Assembly (NCBI GenBank): GCA_947034895.1
Contig: OX344762.1
Location: forward strand, 39,660,760 to 39,724,759
Reading direction: 5' to 3'
Source of the DNA: Rhytidiadelphus loreus
Lineage: Eukaryota > Streptophyta > Bryopsida > Hypnales > Hylocomiaceae
Length of the DNA stretch: 64,000 nucleotides
Shown: positions 48,604-61,000 of the stretch, one piece after another
Layout of the letters: each line of letters begins with the position of its first letter
Position numbering within the stretch: the stretch's first letter is position 1
Translations under genes and position numbers: made by a program
The notes under the pieces: model-generated
Told to the model about the DNA's origin: nothing
What the model saw: the letters and a program-made list of their open reading frames with translations, nothing else
Databases searched by the model: none

Positions 48604-49364
48604 TAAATTGATTTTTTCTCTTTTCTTTTCAAATTTCAAAATTGAATTTTTTTTATATCAGTTCAAATTTTCTCCCAAATAAGATAGCAACAAGAAATTG
48701 TTCCTCCAATTTGAGGAACCATCTATTGAATTTTTTTGTTTTAATCACAATTTAAATAAACTCCCAAATTAATTAAAGGAAGGTTCTTTGGCAACCTCTC
48801 TCCCTTTAATTTAAAGTACTTGGACATCAATCTTTATCTTGAACAATTGAGTTTTAAATTCCATTCAATAAACATCTATCATCCAATGAAATGAACAACA
48901 AATGTATTTCATCCAATAAAATCAACTACAAAAAACTCATCCAAATTCATTCATCCCCTTCAAACTCATTTATAGCTATAAGTATTTACCCTAATTCATG
49001 AATATAGGCATCTCATGGTGAAAAGTTTTAAATTTTTCACAAAATTTTCTAAAAACGGTCACTATTCACTACAAGGAGGGCTCCTGCAATGTGGACCTTC
49101 TATGGCAATCAAGCGTGGAGATTGAAGATTGTTGTCTCCAGTGCATTTAGCCTTCAAGTATGGCAGGACATAAGCTTAATGAAAAAGCATGGCATGCTAG
49201 CATGTTGATTCGGGTATTTGGCATGCTGATTTTTAATTTTTAATTTTTTTAATTTATTTTTTTGACACAAATGGTAGGAAGTCCATACATGGATTTTTTA
49301 AGGAGTTGAAATTGAATTTTGGGTAGGTGAAACATCTTAAAATATTTTTCAATAAATTTTTCCT

Positions 49365-49600
49365 AAAAAACAAGTGGAATTCACATCTAATCCAAAATGT
49401 TTCATATTTTTTTGAGCTTTGTGTAATTAGTTATAAAATTTTGCAATTGAAATGGCATAAGGCCCCCAAATGGCTCACCTCCTAGAATGTACACTTTTGG
49501 TACATTACTAAGGGCTATGAGAAAACAACATGTACAAATAGTGTACATTTAAGAAGGTGGGCCATTTTAGAAATTGTGCCATTTTAGGAACCTTAGTACA
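49365..49600. repeat. Dispersed repeat with inverted halves, copy 3 of 3
   Basis: The left half carries the inverse of the AATATGAAAC / TAACTAATT blocks found at 8041-8290 and 42216-42350. The right half carries GTACAAATAGTGTACATTT and the GGTGGGCCATTTTAG block in direct orientation. Around the centre, CACCTCCTAGAATGTACAC is inversely related to GTGTACATTTAAGAAGGTG, so the unit folds back on itself. Confidence 0.5.
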
Positions 49601-50055
49601 TCTCATCCTGAAATTGTCAATATCTTAACTCTAAACCTCTAGTATATTGATAAATGCATTTTGCATACTTGATATATCACATTGTAGGATTTAGAGTATT
49701 ACATTTCAACCCATCACAACAAATTTTATACATAGTTTGTCAATATTGTATTTATTATCATGTAAAAATCAAGTGTAGTTAAAAAATTGAGGGGTTAATG
49801 CGATTTTATTTCTTCCATTGTATCAATTGTAATTAATGTTAGTGACTTCTATTTAAGCAGTCAATGACATTAATCAAACTTGACATTTACTTTTAAGCAT
49901 AATGCCAAAATGACTATCTACCTCAATACAACATTGTAATAATAAAAATTTGTACCTATTCAAAATTAACTAACATGCCCTTACAACACTATTGTCCTAA
50001 TGCAAGACCATCTTTTGAATAAAGAATTTAAGCAAACTCTTTTAAAAAAAAAACC
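49601..50055. other. AT-rich spacer
   Basis: No gene or element was seen. Confidence 0.5.
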
Positions 50056-50680
50056 CAAGTGTGCTTGAAGTGTGCATGAGGTGTGCTTGAAGTCTAGCTC
50101 AAGCACACCTCAAGCTCACTTTAAGAAAATAAATTGAGTAAAGAATTTCAACAAACTTTTTTCCATTATTATCTATATTTTTTGCTATAAAAATAGTAAA
50201 AGTGTGCTTGAAGTGTCCTTGAAGTAGGCCTCAAGCACACTTGTTTTTTTTAGAAAAGTTTGTTGAAAAGTTTGATTCAAAATTTTAAAAACAAAAAAAA
50301 TGTGCATGAAGTGTGCTTGAAGTCTAGCTCAAGCACACCTTAAGCAAAATGGAAAAAAAATTGTTGAAATTCTTTACTCTTTTTAAAAAAAAAAAGTGAG
50401 CTTGATGTGTGCTTGAGCTAGACTTCAAGCATACCTCATGCACATCTAAAAAAAAAAAAATTAAATAAAAGATTCAACAAATTTTTCTAAAAAAACAAAT
50501 AAGTGTGCTTTAGGTGTGCTTGAGGCCTAGCTCAAGCACACCTCAAGCACACTTTTACTATTGTCATTGCAATCAATTTAGATTACAATGGAAAAATAGT
50601 TTGTTGAAATTCTTTACTCAATTTTTTTTAAAAGTGAGCTTGAGGTGAGCTTGAAGCTAGACCTCAAGCACTGTAATCTA
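50056..50680. repeat. Cluster of six palindromic GTGTGCTTGA modules
   Basis: Hairpin-forming modules lie at about 50056-50122, 50199-50250, 50299-50346, 50395-50447, 50502-50556 and 50631-50672. A typical left arm is AAGTGTGCTTGAGGTGTGCT and the right arm is its complement, such as AGCACACCTCAAGCACACTT, around a CTAG-containing centre. The intervening 50-80 bp are A/T-rich and share TTTCAACAAA or its complement TTTGTTGAAA plus TTCTTTACTC. Modules alternate in orientation. Confidence 0.88.
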
Positions 50681-50933
50681 GGTTTTTATTCTCTTCAAAA
50701 ACCCAGGACCACAAGGTATTGGGGGGGGGGTTAAAGGAAAGGTCAATAAGTAGCGTTTATATGTGTCTAAAGTCACTTTGTTTTGTAGTTTTAGTGGGAT
50801 TTAGTTTCTTTTTAAGGGATATTATGTTTAAATCATGCAATCATATAAAATCACACTCATGTTCCCAAATTTGATTCAGTCCATCCCATAATGCTATTGA
50901 CCATGAATGTCGTCACAAACTCGCAGTCCTATC

Positions 50934-51196
50934 CAAGGCTTTTTTTTCATTTTTGAAGAAGTGCCATAATGGCGATATAAAATGTTCTAGTGGTCCTCCA
51001 AATTGCAACATTCATCCACTTATTGGATGTATAGTATGGTATTCATCTACAATTAGACAATTTCATCTAATATTCTTTTAAATTTCAAAGTTGTTTGGTG
51101 ATTTCATCCAATTTTTTTGGCATTTTTTATAACCTTTTTTAGTCAGATTTTTTTTTCTGGTGCAATCTGGCACCAAAAAGCCAAAAAAAAGCCCTG
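50934..51196. mobile_element. hAT-type MITE, copy 2, with exact 8-bp target duplication (263 bp)
   Basis: The ends are CAAGGCTTTTTTTT and the complement of AAAAAAAAGCCCTG. GTCCTATC at 50926-50933 is repeated exactly at 51197-51204. The 8-bp duplication and CA(A/G)GGC ends are diagnostic of hAT elements. It is collinear with 15345-15645 and shares GTGCAATCTGGCACCAAAAA and AAAATGTT-TAGTGGT blocks. It has no coding capacity. Confidence 0.85.
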
Positions 51197-51204
51197 GTCC
51201 TATC

Positions 51205-53219
51205 TAGTAGAGAGAGATGGCTTTGGCAAATCGACGGGTTAAGACCACAAATTGATCATGCAATGCAAATGACCTATAACCTAATATAATATATATTATA
51301 TAGATATAGATTTCTTAATTACTTTGATATTCTTTTACCGCTTGGCAATTTGTCCCTATCAACTAATTATTAGCCTAATTGCAAATTTGGATGCTCAACG
51401 AAATTATCTAACTATGGTAATTTATCACTAGCTAATGCAAAGTATGGTCTGCTAAGAATCTCCATGTTAATTCTTCATTCATCCGTTCGCTTCTTCTATC
51501 CAGCACGTTCATCCAACCAGCAACTTTCCAGTTGTTGCATTAGTCGACTTGTCTGGTTCTACGTATTTTTATTATCACTCAACTAGTCTTTATTCCCATA
51601 CACCTAGACACTATATTCTATAATCTCGAATTGCAGTAATGTACTAGATTGAATACGGTGTTGTTTGTCTATTTGCTAACAAGTTCTAAGAAGGTACTAG
51701 CTTGAGGTTAATTTTGGTAGATCAAATCAGTATTTCAAATCTAAATAAGATCTTTCCAAAACAAGGTTGATGTGACTTGCAAATTCTATTCTCATTGTAA
51801 CTTATACAATGGTCTTCTATCCAGTGTTCCAATCTTGGCAAACAACATTACACAATTAGCATAAGTCAAATCAAAGCACGATTAGTAAAATCCCAAAATC
51901 ACATTAACACGTTTGATCACTATTTTAATCGACATGCAAGAATAATTTGAATATTAGCAGAGTACATAATTCATCGTCAGTAAATTGATAAATGATTGGA
52001 CTTAATTATCCAAGTATTACACAATATCAGTCAATTAGTTTAATACTCATTTCCAGACCTAACTATTCCAAAGTCCAACTCACTACTCTACTAGACTCAG
52101 TTAATTTGTCTGTAAATCTTGAAAAATCACCATGTCAACCTGTTCTTCACTTTACTCATTCTAAACTGCGCTTAATCTTTATAATCTCTTACTGTTATAC
52201 AACAACAGGTATGTGTATTTCACAGTCAAGTCGATTCAATTAATATTTTTATCATTTAATTAATTAAACATATATGCTTGTTTACTGATCAGTCTTGCAC
52301 CTGTTCAATTCGTTAGTCATCCCGACATCCAGGCCATCGCATATACAATTTGGGCTTGGGCAGTTTGTTAACTTATCAGACCATTCAATTTAGACTTCTA
52401 ATTTCAGGATTGTCTAATTCGATTAGTACGTACATATAACTGTAACTTATTACTGTTTAATTGGTTCATAAAATTAAAGCTTGCACACTTGCACACAGGT
52501 TGTATGAATATAAAAGTTTGTGTAAATTATAAGTATCAATACTAAATTTATTCCTCACTCCTTTGGTTTCCAAAGATATTCATAAACACAACCAAAAAAT
52601 CGGCATGTGTACAATTAGCTAAGAAACAATTCATTCTTCATAAATCAAATGCAAAGGTACACTTAAACAAATGATAAACTCCCTGCTTGCCAAGTCCTTG
52701 TGAATCGCCGGGAAGTCCTCGTGCCCAATTTGGTCGCCAGCTGCCAATTCAATCATCCAGAAGTACACACACACTCCAAATACACACACAGAACACTTAC
52801 ACACACACTACCAAATTGCAAAAGAAATATATGTATATTATATTGGAAATTATGAAGGAGTTCACAAGTCTATTCTTCACAAAAGAAAATATTAATGCTC
52901 CATTTGAGAACTTCAAAAAGAAAAGAAAATTGCCTATATGCTTTTGAAAGGTGACAACTGTTCAAATTGAAAAGGTGAGCTCAATTTTAACACCTCTTGG
53001 TTTCTTCTCCATTCAAACCGGTTGCAATCTAATTGAATTATCCTTCAACACCATTTATCTTAACCTAATGGAAATAGGTAAATAAAATCACCTCATTCAC
53101 ACTTGGAAAGGCTATTAGACTAAAAATAAGAAAAACAATTTGTCTACAAGCACATTTCAAGTACATTTGGGATTTTCTTTACAATTTTTAATAAAAAATT
53201 TCAACACAATTCTTTTTTC
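51205..53219. other. AT-rich spacer
   Basis: No gene was seen. The frames at 51992-52243 and 52687-52947 have no motif. An (AC)n-like run lies near 52766-52808. Composition is a little more balanced than in neighbouring spacers. Confidence 0.5.
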
Positions 53220-53315
53220 AATGTTGATTCAATTGCAATGAGACAAACAAAGGTGTGCATTGAGTTGTTCTTGAGGTAGACCTCAAATACACCTCAACAC
53301 ACTTTGAATTTCTTA
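53220..53315. repeat. Outlying copy of the palindromic module
   Basis: AGGTGTGCATTGAGTTGTTC, TTGAGGTAGACCTCAA and ATACACCTCAACACAC form the same kind of hairpin as the 50056-50680 cluster. The preceding TTCAACACAATTC resembles the cluster's spacers. Confidence 0.6.
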
Positions 53316-54020
53316 AATTTTTTTATAGAAATTCATATCAATATTTTTTTATTTTAAAAATGTTTCTCTTCTATTTATCTTTAGATGTTTAAATAAGGTT
53401 AAACATTCAAAAAACTTTGTTTACATTTCACTAATATGTGTAGGCCTTATTTTTGAGATTAGTGACATTTATCACATGTGAATTAGCCAACTTTGAACAT
53501 TCTTGAACTCTTTAGAACATATTATTCTAATACTCATAAACATACATTGGAATTGCCAAAAACACATATATAATAAAACTTTGAACATATATATGATGCA
53601 TATATATATATATTATTGAAGCAAGAAATAAAAGCATTATACAAATGTTGCACATGATATATATAAATAGTATAACCATAATAGTAGTGAAAACTGCTAT
53701 AACTTGAATCTTTATTAAATGAGTAACACCAAACACCAAATTGGAATTAAAAAAAATTAGCATCCACCTTTTTAATATATATCCAAATCCTTAAGAAACA
53801 ATTCCACATCTTGTTTAACTTCACATTCCTAGTTACTATGGCCCCCTTTCACTATTGCATACTAGCAATTGTAGCACTCAATGATTCATTTGTAATTCCA
53901 TTAAAAAATATATTCAATCCTTCACAGTTAGGACATTGACCTTTACAAAGCTTTAGCAATTTCACCCTTGTACGCTTTTTCTACACAAGTTGTCTTCAAA
54001 GTTGTAATTTGATTCCACCG
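53316..54020. other. AT-rich spacer
   Basis: No gene was seen. The minus-strand frame 53527-53763 is a low-complexity Ile/Met/Tyr-rich peptide over TA-rich DNA. The left end of the Mutator-like element may lie here but was not recognised. Confidence 0.4.
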
Positions 54021-57000
54021 TTAGGTCTTGGAGATCATACCACACCTCCTTCCCCACCACTTGAATTTTCGTAATGTAATCTTAGTTTTTTCCTTTGACT
54101 CCCACGTCCAAGTCTTGTATTTGTAACATTCTCTTGCAGTGGGGTGATACATCCACCTTCCCTTGGAATGAGTATTTGACTTGGTCTTAGTTGCAATCCT
54201 ATAGATTCTTGAAAAACTGCCATAAATATTTCTCCAACTTTCTTCAAGGCATTGCATTTCTCTATTGTCAAACTCGCATACTTTTTCCTTGGAATATTTG
54301 GGATGCCGTCATGTTTGAGATATTTAAAAACATCTCTTTTATAAACTTGTATCATCATTAGGATTTTGGAAAGGTTCATCGTTTGCAACTTCATTAGGAT
54401 CTCTACTTGGATCCCCACTTGGTCCCTCATCCAAACCTCCACCTGGTCCTACACATGTATCTTCACCAAAATTTTCCAAATCCATGACTTTCATATATGT
54501 CCGGTAGCAAATCAAACAAATGTTGATATTCATCATCACACTAGTAGAAAATTTGAAATTTCTGTCATTTTGGACGCGTTGTTTTAGACAAAATCTAATA
54601 GAAATATGTTGTTTTGGACAGATTTTTGTTAGATTTTGTCCAAAACAACGCGTCCAAAATGACAGAAATTTCAGATTTTCTACTAGTGTCAACAATTTAT
54701 TTTACAACCAACATGTGTTTACATATTGGACCATAGTTGTTACACTTGTACCATTCACGAGATAAACTAACTATATATCATTTGTTTGATATAGTTTGAC
54801 TTCGAAATGCAAACTCCAAATGACATGGATCAATCACTTCCAAATTTGTTGATCGGTCTTCTTTATATTCTTTGACCAATTTTTTGGTATTTTGCAATCT
54901 TGTTGTTCTACCCTTGTCTCCTCCTCTAATGGAGTACTTTCGTAATTCACTCAACCAATGAGCATTATTGTAATGCTCATCTAATGTTAATTCTCCAAAT
55001 TGCCGTCCAATATCTGGATTACCTATTATTGCAAAAATCAATTCATCGAGTCTTCGATTGACTTTCCCATCTAATAGGGTGTATTTTACATATTGCCACA
55101 TACAACTACAAGGTTTGTTGTATTTGCATGTCCATGCTTGAACATCCTAGCCCATCTAGGCCGCATAGGTTTACAAGGACTATTATGTCTTATCCAACCT
55201 TATTCAATATATTTTAATACACTTGCATTATTAGCATATTAGATTTTCAGTCTTCTATATGCTACATTGAAGTCATCTTCGGTAATTGCCTCCAACATAG
55301 AGTACATAGAGTAATTGCCTCCAAGATAGATCGTTGCAAAGAGCCTCATGCACTTTAGGCAATAAATGGTCTATCCATGCCTTTTTTGCATGAAACCAAC
55401 ACAAAAGCAATCTACACTTTGTTTGAATTCCGCCAATTGTTTTGTTTTTCCAACACCAAACGTCTTTATTGATCGCGCTCATTATAGCAATCCGGGAATT
55501 TTTGTCTTTATCAATTACAATTGTGTTCGGTCAAATTGTACCCATGTTTTGAAACACAACTTTCATAGTAAGCCACAATGTCGTTCCGACTTGTCCACTT
55601 TCATTATCATCACTGCAAAGCATAATGAAAATAGATATACCCAAACTACTTGTATTGGGGCACATTTTGGCAAATAATGACATTCCTCATTGATTGGTTT
55701 TAAATGCGGAATCAATCACGAACGCCAAATTTGGAGTTATAGTATTTGCACGCTGGAGCATTTCTTCAATTTGCATTACTAACACAAATGGTTGTTTATT
55801 ATGATTTGCATTTAAAGGGTCGTATATATAATTGATAAAAAATCACCCTCTTCTTTTGAATCCATTTGGGAATTGTCTGTTGTACTACTTTGTCGTCATC
55901 TTTACTACATCTTTCATGCATTTGAAGACGATAGGAGAGGACTGATGCTTCTTTTGGATCAAAAAAAAACAAAATGTTTTTTTGTTCATGCAAAGGAGCA
56001 TTTTCACGTAAGATGTCTTTACACCTTTTTTAATATACTAGTGCTAATTGGATGTTATTTAAGCTTTTTAACATCTTAGTACAATTATTTATTGCACTTT
56101 GATGAATGGGCAAAAAATAGCAATCTGTCATCGATCTCGGTTCATGTCCATTGTATTGTTCATTCACATGAATTTCAATATCTTGTCCTTTTTCATTTGG
56201 ATATATAACTTTCATATAAAATTTACACCCCACATACTTGGCAGTTGAATATTGCTTCATTCTATCGTTCAAATTCTTGTTGTCATTGGATTTACCCTGG
56301 AATTTTATTTCCCGATGACATACATATATAAGTGACCTTGGATGCGGAAGGCTTCACTCGAGGGTATGTATGAATCGGTTTCAAGCATATCAAATATTGA
56401 ATTTTTAAGTTATTCAAAAAACCTTCCACCTTTGCCAAAGGCATTGTATTGTCGCAATCGATGAATATTCCTTTCATGCGATTGATTTCCATAATATTAA
56501 CAACTTGAACATGAGTTAATGACCTTTTCAATAAAAGGTTTTAGGATGCTATTCAATTCTGTCTCCACCATCGAACCTTCCTCCTCAATTTTTGCAATTG
56601 TTTCCTTATATTCTTTGTATCTTTTACCCCCATGGTGTGCTTTCAATACAATTGAGGGTCATTCATCCATATATGGGATGGAAAGATGGGGATGCTTTTT
56701 ATTGAATAAACGCACTTCTCCATCGGCTCGAGCTTGTATCCCATATTGTCTTCTATACCTATTCTGATTTTTCAAAATTCCTTTATGCCATACTTCCAAT
56801 GAAGCTCCATCTTGAGTAAAGAAATTAGGATCCAAAAAGCTAATAGTGTCCACCAAAGGCACTATCCTTCCATTGTACCAATCAACAAAATAACTCCCCA
56901 ACTCCGCTTACAGGAATAATACGTTGTATGCAAAAACAAAGAAGGATTTAAGTAATCTTCTTGAACTCCAGCCACATATTCTTCACCATCAATTTCTTCA

Positions 57001-57101
57001 TCATTTTTTAAAAGTAATGGTAAATTAAAGTGAGCTTCATCATCTGAAAGAAAATCATCAATGTTGAGAACCTCGAAAATGTCTCCTATATCATCCATCA
57101 C
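54021..57101 (-). pseudogene. Decayed Mutator-like (MULE) transposase
   Basis: Homologous fragments lie in order on the minus strand but in different frames, broken by stops and frameshifts: 56862-57101, 56659-56901, 56292-56531, 56030-56272, 55799-55993, 55273-55482, 54778-55101 and 54035-54442. The N-terminal part has an acidic stretch. 56030-56272 has a GCKFYMKV-YP / NGHEP region typical of the DNA-binding part. FVIDSAFKT near 55700 supplies a candidate catalytic Asp. VIDKDKNSRIAIMSAI near 55490 leads into LLLCWFHAKKAWIDHLLPK, the C/W-F-H motif of MULE transposases. 54778-55101 gives the CSCMWQYVKY and HYNNAHWLSELRKYS region. A CACTA MITE interrupts it at 54539-54688. The terminal inverted repeats and 9-bp duplication expected of a MULE were not found, so the element ends are unknown. 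It is non-functional as written. Confidence 0.75.
54539..54688. mobile_element. CACTA-type MITE, 150 bp, with TCA target duplication
   Basis: The ends are CACTAGTAGAAAAT and the complement of ATTTTCTACTAGTG. TCA at 54536-54538 is repeated exactly at 54689-54691. Arms of about 60 bp are nearly perfectly complementary, including TGTCATTTTGGACGCGTTGT and its inverse. It sits inside the minus-strand transposase pseudogene, so it inserted later than that element. Confidence 0.88.
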
Positions 57102-57867
57102 CTTATACTTTCACTTCTAGCTCACTCACACTGCAACCATCTTCTTCGTTCTCTGAACAACTAGTTGTCATATTTGCACAACCAAAACACAATAATATTA
57201 ATATTCAACAAACAACTCTAAATTTTCAAGAATATTTAAAATCAACGTATCAAATTGTCCATCATAATGAATCCATTACATTTTAATCATATACAACTTA
57301 TAGCAAAATTTGTATCCCATTTAATCCTTTGCTTTGGTGTTGTTTTAGTCCAAGTGTTCCCATTTTGGCCAAAGTGGTGTCGTGTAGAGAGCACTTTGCC
57401 TCGAGAAATCACGAAGATTCTGGCTGCGACAAGAAATGATTGATACTAAAATATATGTTGAATCTTCAAGTCTTCAAATCTTCAAATTGCTACTTGTTGT
57501 CCTATCATGTAGTATTTCTAAATAGGCCAAGGATTAAGGTAGGATGATAAGAAAACACGGGCTTTAGACAAGTAAAATGGGACGGACGGACCATGAGCTG
57601 AACTGTCCGAGGGATTGGATCCTAAATTCAAACCCACGGTGGCCATCAATCTTGTTTCACCAGTGGAAACAATATAAAAGTACGACAGAACTCCACTTCG
57701 TCGCATCCATAGCACAAAATGAGACTAGCTGCCTGTAACACAAATTTTACAAAGCCACAAGCCATACACACACACAAGTCTTCAGCACTTCCTCCAACTT
57801 CAACCTCCAATTCACAAAATAAACTTTGGGTGAGTGTCACCATTGCTTTCTTCTCTAAATGAGGTGA
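57102..57867. other. Spacer right of the MULE remnant
   Basis: No gene was seen. A single unit related to the 59338 minisatellite lies at about 57329-57400 (TTAGTCCAAGTGTTCCCATT followed by TTGGCCAAAGTGGTG). The minus-strand frame 57646-57921 lies over repeat DNA and has no motif. The region may include the undefined right end of the Mutator-like element. Confidence 0.45.
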
Positions 57868-58229
57868 GTGATAGCTTTTTGGAAAGCTAACACAAACTTC
57901 TACTTCTTCTTCAAATTTCAAGCAATTCTAAAATTCTGTCCAACTTCTATGGCCATTCAAAGTTTTGGCCTTGAAAAAAGAAGGGCAACAGATCCTCCTT
58001 TACCTTCACACTCACAATTCACTCATACAAATTTCAAATATAATGAATGATATCTTTATATAAATCTAACACAATTTCCTACATTTCATTCAAATCTCAT
58101 TGCAAACCAAGAACCTGTTCATCTTTTATGGTTGGTCAAAGTCTTTGCCTTTTAATTTCAAAGGCAACAAACCTCCCTCCACCCAAACTAACACAACTTT
58201 TGATTCACAACTTCAAATCAAGAAATTGA
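57868..58229. repeat. Tandem duplication of a unit of about 180 bp
   Basis: 57868-58050 and 58047-58229 are collinear and diverged. Both run from a CTAACACAA block through TCAAAGT-TTTGCC and GGCAACA-A-CCTCC to ATTCAC and TTCAAAT. Each keeps a 60-codon plus-strand frame with similar spacing of residues, but no motif. A weaker third unit may precede them at about 57720-57860. Confidence 0.6.
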
Positions 58230-59337
58230 GATAAATTTAGAAACTGCACACCATGATAGACAACTCCTTCAAATTTCAATTCAAATTTCCTTAAACTTAC
58301 AACACAATGAGCCTCCAAACATTCGGGTTCTCCCTAAACTCACAACGGGAGAGAAGATGAATAGTGTTCACCTTTTTCTTCACCTTATCTCCACTCTAAC
58401 CACACAAACAAGTGGGGGCAACCCCTAACTCACTCCCAAAGCTACAACATCAATAATTGAGTACTTATTTGGCTTCACAACTATTTTTTTATCTTTAACT
58501 TTGAAGGAAATTCACTTCAAGTTCACCTAGAAGGCAAACTATTTGAATATTTTCCTCATACACTTCACAAACACAAATTTATTTTAAGAAATCACTCCAA
58601 CTATGGAATGAAGAACTAAAATTCAACATCTATTTAGTAGAAGTAAAAACTAGAGCTCCAATCAAAATGTCACTCCATCTGTAAGAATTTAAGGATGCGT
58701 TTGACAATAACAATAATATAATCGGCACAATCTGCCTTAGTTAAAGCATTGACTGACCTTTCCAATCATCGTTAATGACCATGATTCTCTTTGATAGGCC
58801 TCATCATGCAATAGTATTGCTTGTCGTTTAAGCTTTCAAAACATCCTTAAAATGTCATTTCAAAGCTGCCGGATTCAATACATCCAATTTGCAAAAAAAT
58901 CACCAATGCTCGAGCGTCACGTTGAAGGTTACTATGTCATTGTTTATCCACGTGAGGTTGTTTTGGTGGTCAAGATGGCCCACTTTCATCTTCTAATCGC
59001 CCATGTAGCAATGAAAGACCCAATGGCAGTTGTGATTGATCTGGCAGTTGAAATAAAAAAAATTCAAACTCATGTTCTACTTGAGATTCTTCATCTTAAG
59101 ACTCACCCCCCATTTAGTTTGACATAGTATAATCTAAATAAAACACAAAAAAGTAAAATATCAAATGAGATGAAGCTTTCAAATGAATCCTTTTCTATAT
59201 AGTCGGAGAGAGAAGGCATCACCTTGAAGTCACCTCAAATGACGTTATCTCATTATAATGCTACAAACATTTAAATCTAACTAAATCATGTATATATACA
59301 TATTCAACATAATGTTTGCATTTGCAACACGACAATA
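58230..59337. other. AT-rich spacer
   Basis: The frame 58852-59127 is unsupported by any motif. No RNA gene or element ends were recognised. Confidence 0.5.
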
Positions 59338-59580
59338 GTGGCGGAGATCGCCACTCCTTTGCCCCGTTGGTATTCTAATCCAAGTGCCCCCATTTTGGCA
59401 AAGTAGTAGCGAAAACTACTCTTTTTTTGTCCCAGTGGTGTTTTAGCCCAAGCATCTTCATTTTGGCAAAGCAATGGCAGAGGTCGCCACCCCTTTGCCT
59501 CAGTAGTATTCTAGCCTAAATGCCCTCATTTTAGCAAAGTAGTGGCGGAGACCGCCAACCCTTTGTCCTAGTGGTGCCCA
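59338..59580 (+). repeat. Minisatellite with 67-69-bp units
   Basis: Units start at 59338, 59407, 59474 and 59542 (last one partial). Each has a GTGGCGGAGATCGCCACTCC-like head, a CTTTGCCCC / TGGTATTCTA middle and a CCCATTTTGGCAAAGTA tail. The head is itself a short inverted repeat (GGCGGAGATCGCC). A single related unit lies at 57329-57400, and weaker GTGGTGG/CACCACC-containing stretches continue to about 59880. Confidence 0.85.
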
Positions 59581-61000
59581 TACCCACTTTTCCAAAATTC
59601 AACATGTTGTGAGGGTTACTATTGTTTTTGAAGAAGTAGTGTGTTCATTGCCAACGCTTCAAATAAAATATGCATGTGGTGACACTCACTATATGTCCAA
59701 TTTTTTTGAAGTGGTGGTAGTGAGCACTTCTACTTCAAAAACGGTGGTAATTCCACACATGTTTATTTTATTGGAGGTAGTAGTGATCACCCCCTCTTTT
59801 GGACTAGACAATGCTACCTACCATGTGTTTAAGTTTTGGGTGGTGGTGACGGTCACCACCCCCACCTTGTGTTAAATCCAATAAAATGCCATTACCACCA
59901 CCTTCTAATGTTCAATTACTTGAACAAGATTTCACTACATTTATGGATATATATGTAGTGAAATTTTACACCTAAACTAGTACAAAAACATGTTTTAGAG
60001 TGTTTTGGAGGTGGATTTTTGTGTGCTGAAATTGCAAATGAGCTCCAAGTTTTAGCCCCATAGCCACGGATTTAGGGTGTTTTAGACCTTGGAAATAGGT
60101 TCTAACTCATATTAGAATGATATGTGCATTATTGGCCTTGTTTTAGTGGCAAAAGTTTGTAGGCCACCCAAAAAGGGCCACTAGGAACTTGCCATGAGAT
60201 ATCCCTCCCTTAACTTTGGGATGACGAGTGTCATCTCTCTCCTTGGAATTATAGGGGAGCCAAAGTAGTGATGCATGAGAGCTTATGGGTGTTTTTGAAG
60301 AATTGACATGAGAAATGGTTGTTGGAATTCATGAACTTGCGGATAGCCCAAGTGAGGGTCGATGGTGTGCTTCCCTGTATACAAGAAAACAAGTCAACAA
60401 GATTTGGGCTAATCCCCGCATTAGATGAGATTTGGGGGTTTGGGAGGGCTGTTTCAGGCATGTTCCCTTGGGGGGTGCACTTAGTTCTACTATAACAAAC
60501 CATGTGCAAACAAGTGGTTTCTAATAAACTATAATTTCAACCTAAAATTTTGAACATTGTTTAATAATGACTATAGCTTTCTATTGCCAAAATTTCCAAC
60601 TCAAATAAAATATGAAATGATTTCTAGAAGAGGTTGAAAATGAACTAAAATGACATGTTTTTCAACTCAAATAATTATAGAAGACACATTTAGATGACCA
60701 ATGAATCAATATTCAATTCAAAATGAGCTTTCAGTAATGAGTTATTTTTAGGAATTTTTGGTTCATTTTTTAGACAATTTTTTCTTATATAATATAGGGG
60801 TGTGAAAGTTATTTTTCAGTTCTTCAATGTATCTTTTTACTTCAAAAATTTGTAACTAATTGTTATAAATAAATAAAAATATCAATAATTCAAAACATAA
60901 ACTTTCAAAGTAGGAAAATCTATTCATATTTTTTTAATTTTGTTTTATTTAAAATTCAAAAAGTATATAGGGAGTCCAAAGTTTTGTTCGCACGTGGTTT
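59581..61000. other. Spacer with degenerate minisatellite relics
   Basis: 59600-59880 carries GGTGGTAGTGAGCAC and GGTGGTGACGGTCACCACC stretches that look like eroded relatives of the preceding array. The frames 59609-59875 and 60249-60509 have no family motif. No gene was seen. Confidence 0.45.

Larger units (their letters stand above)
47781..49364. other. AT-rich spacer with microsatellites
   Basis: Contains simple repeats listed separately and short frames (47755-47994, 48420-48611) with no motif. No gene was seen. Confidence 0.5.

Noticed and set aside
53527..53763. 78-codon minus-strand frame with a membrane-like composition
   Set aside because: It overlies TATATA-rich DNA. The Ile/Tyr/Met-rich peptide reflects base composition.
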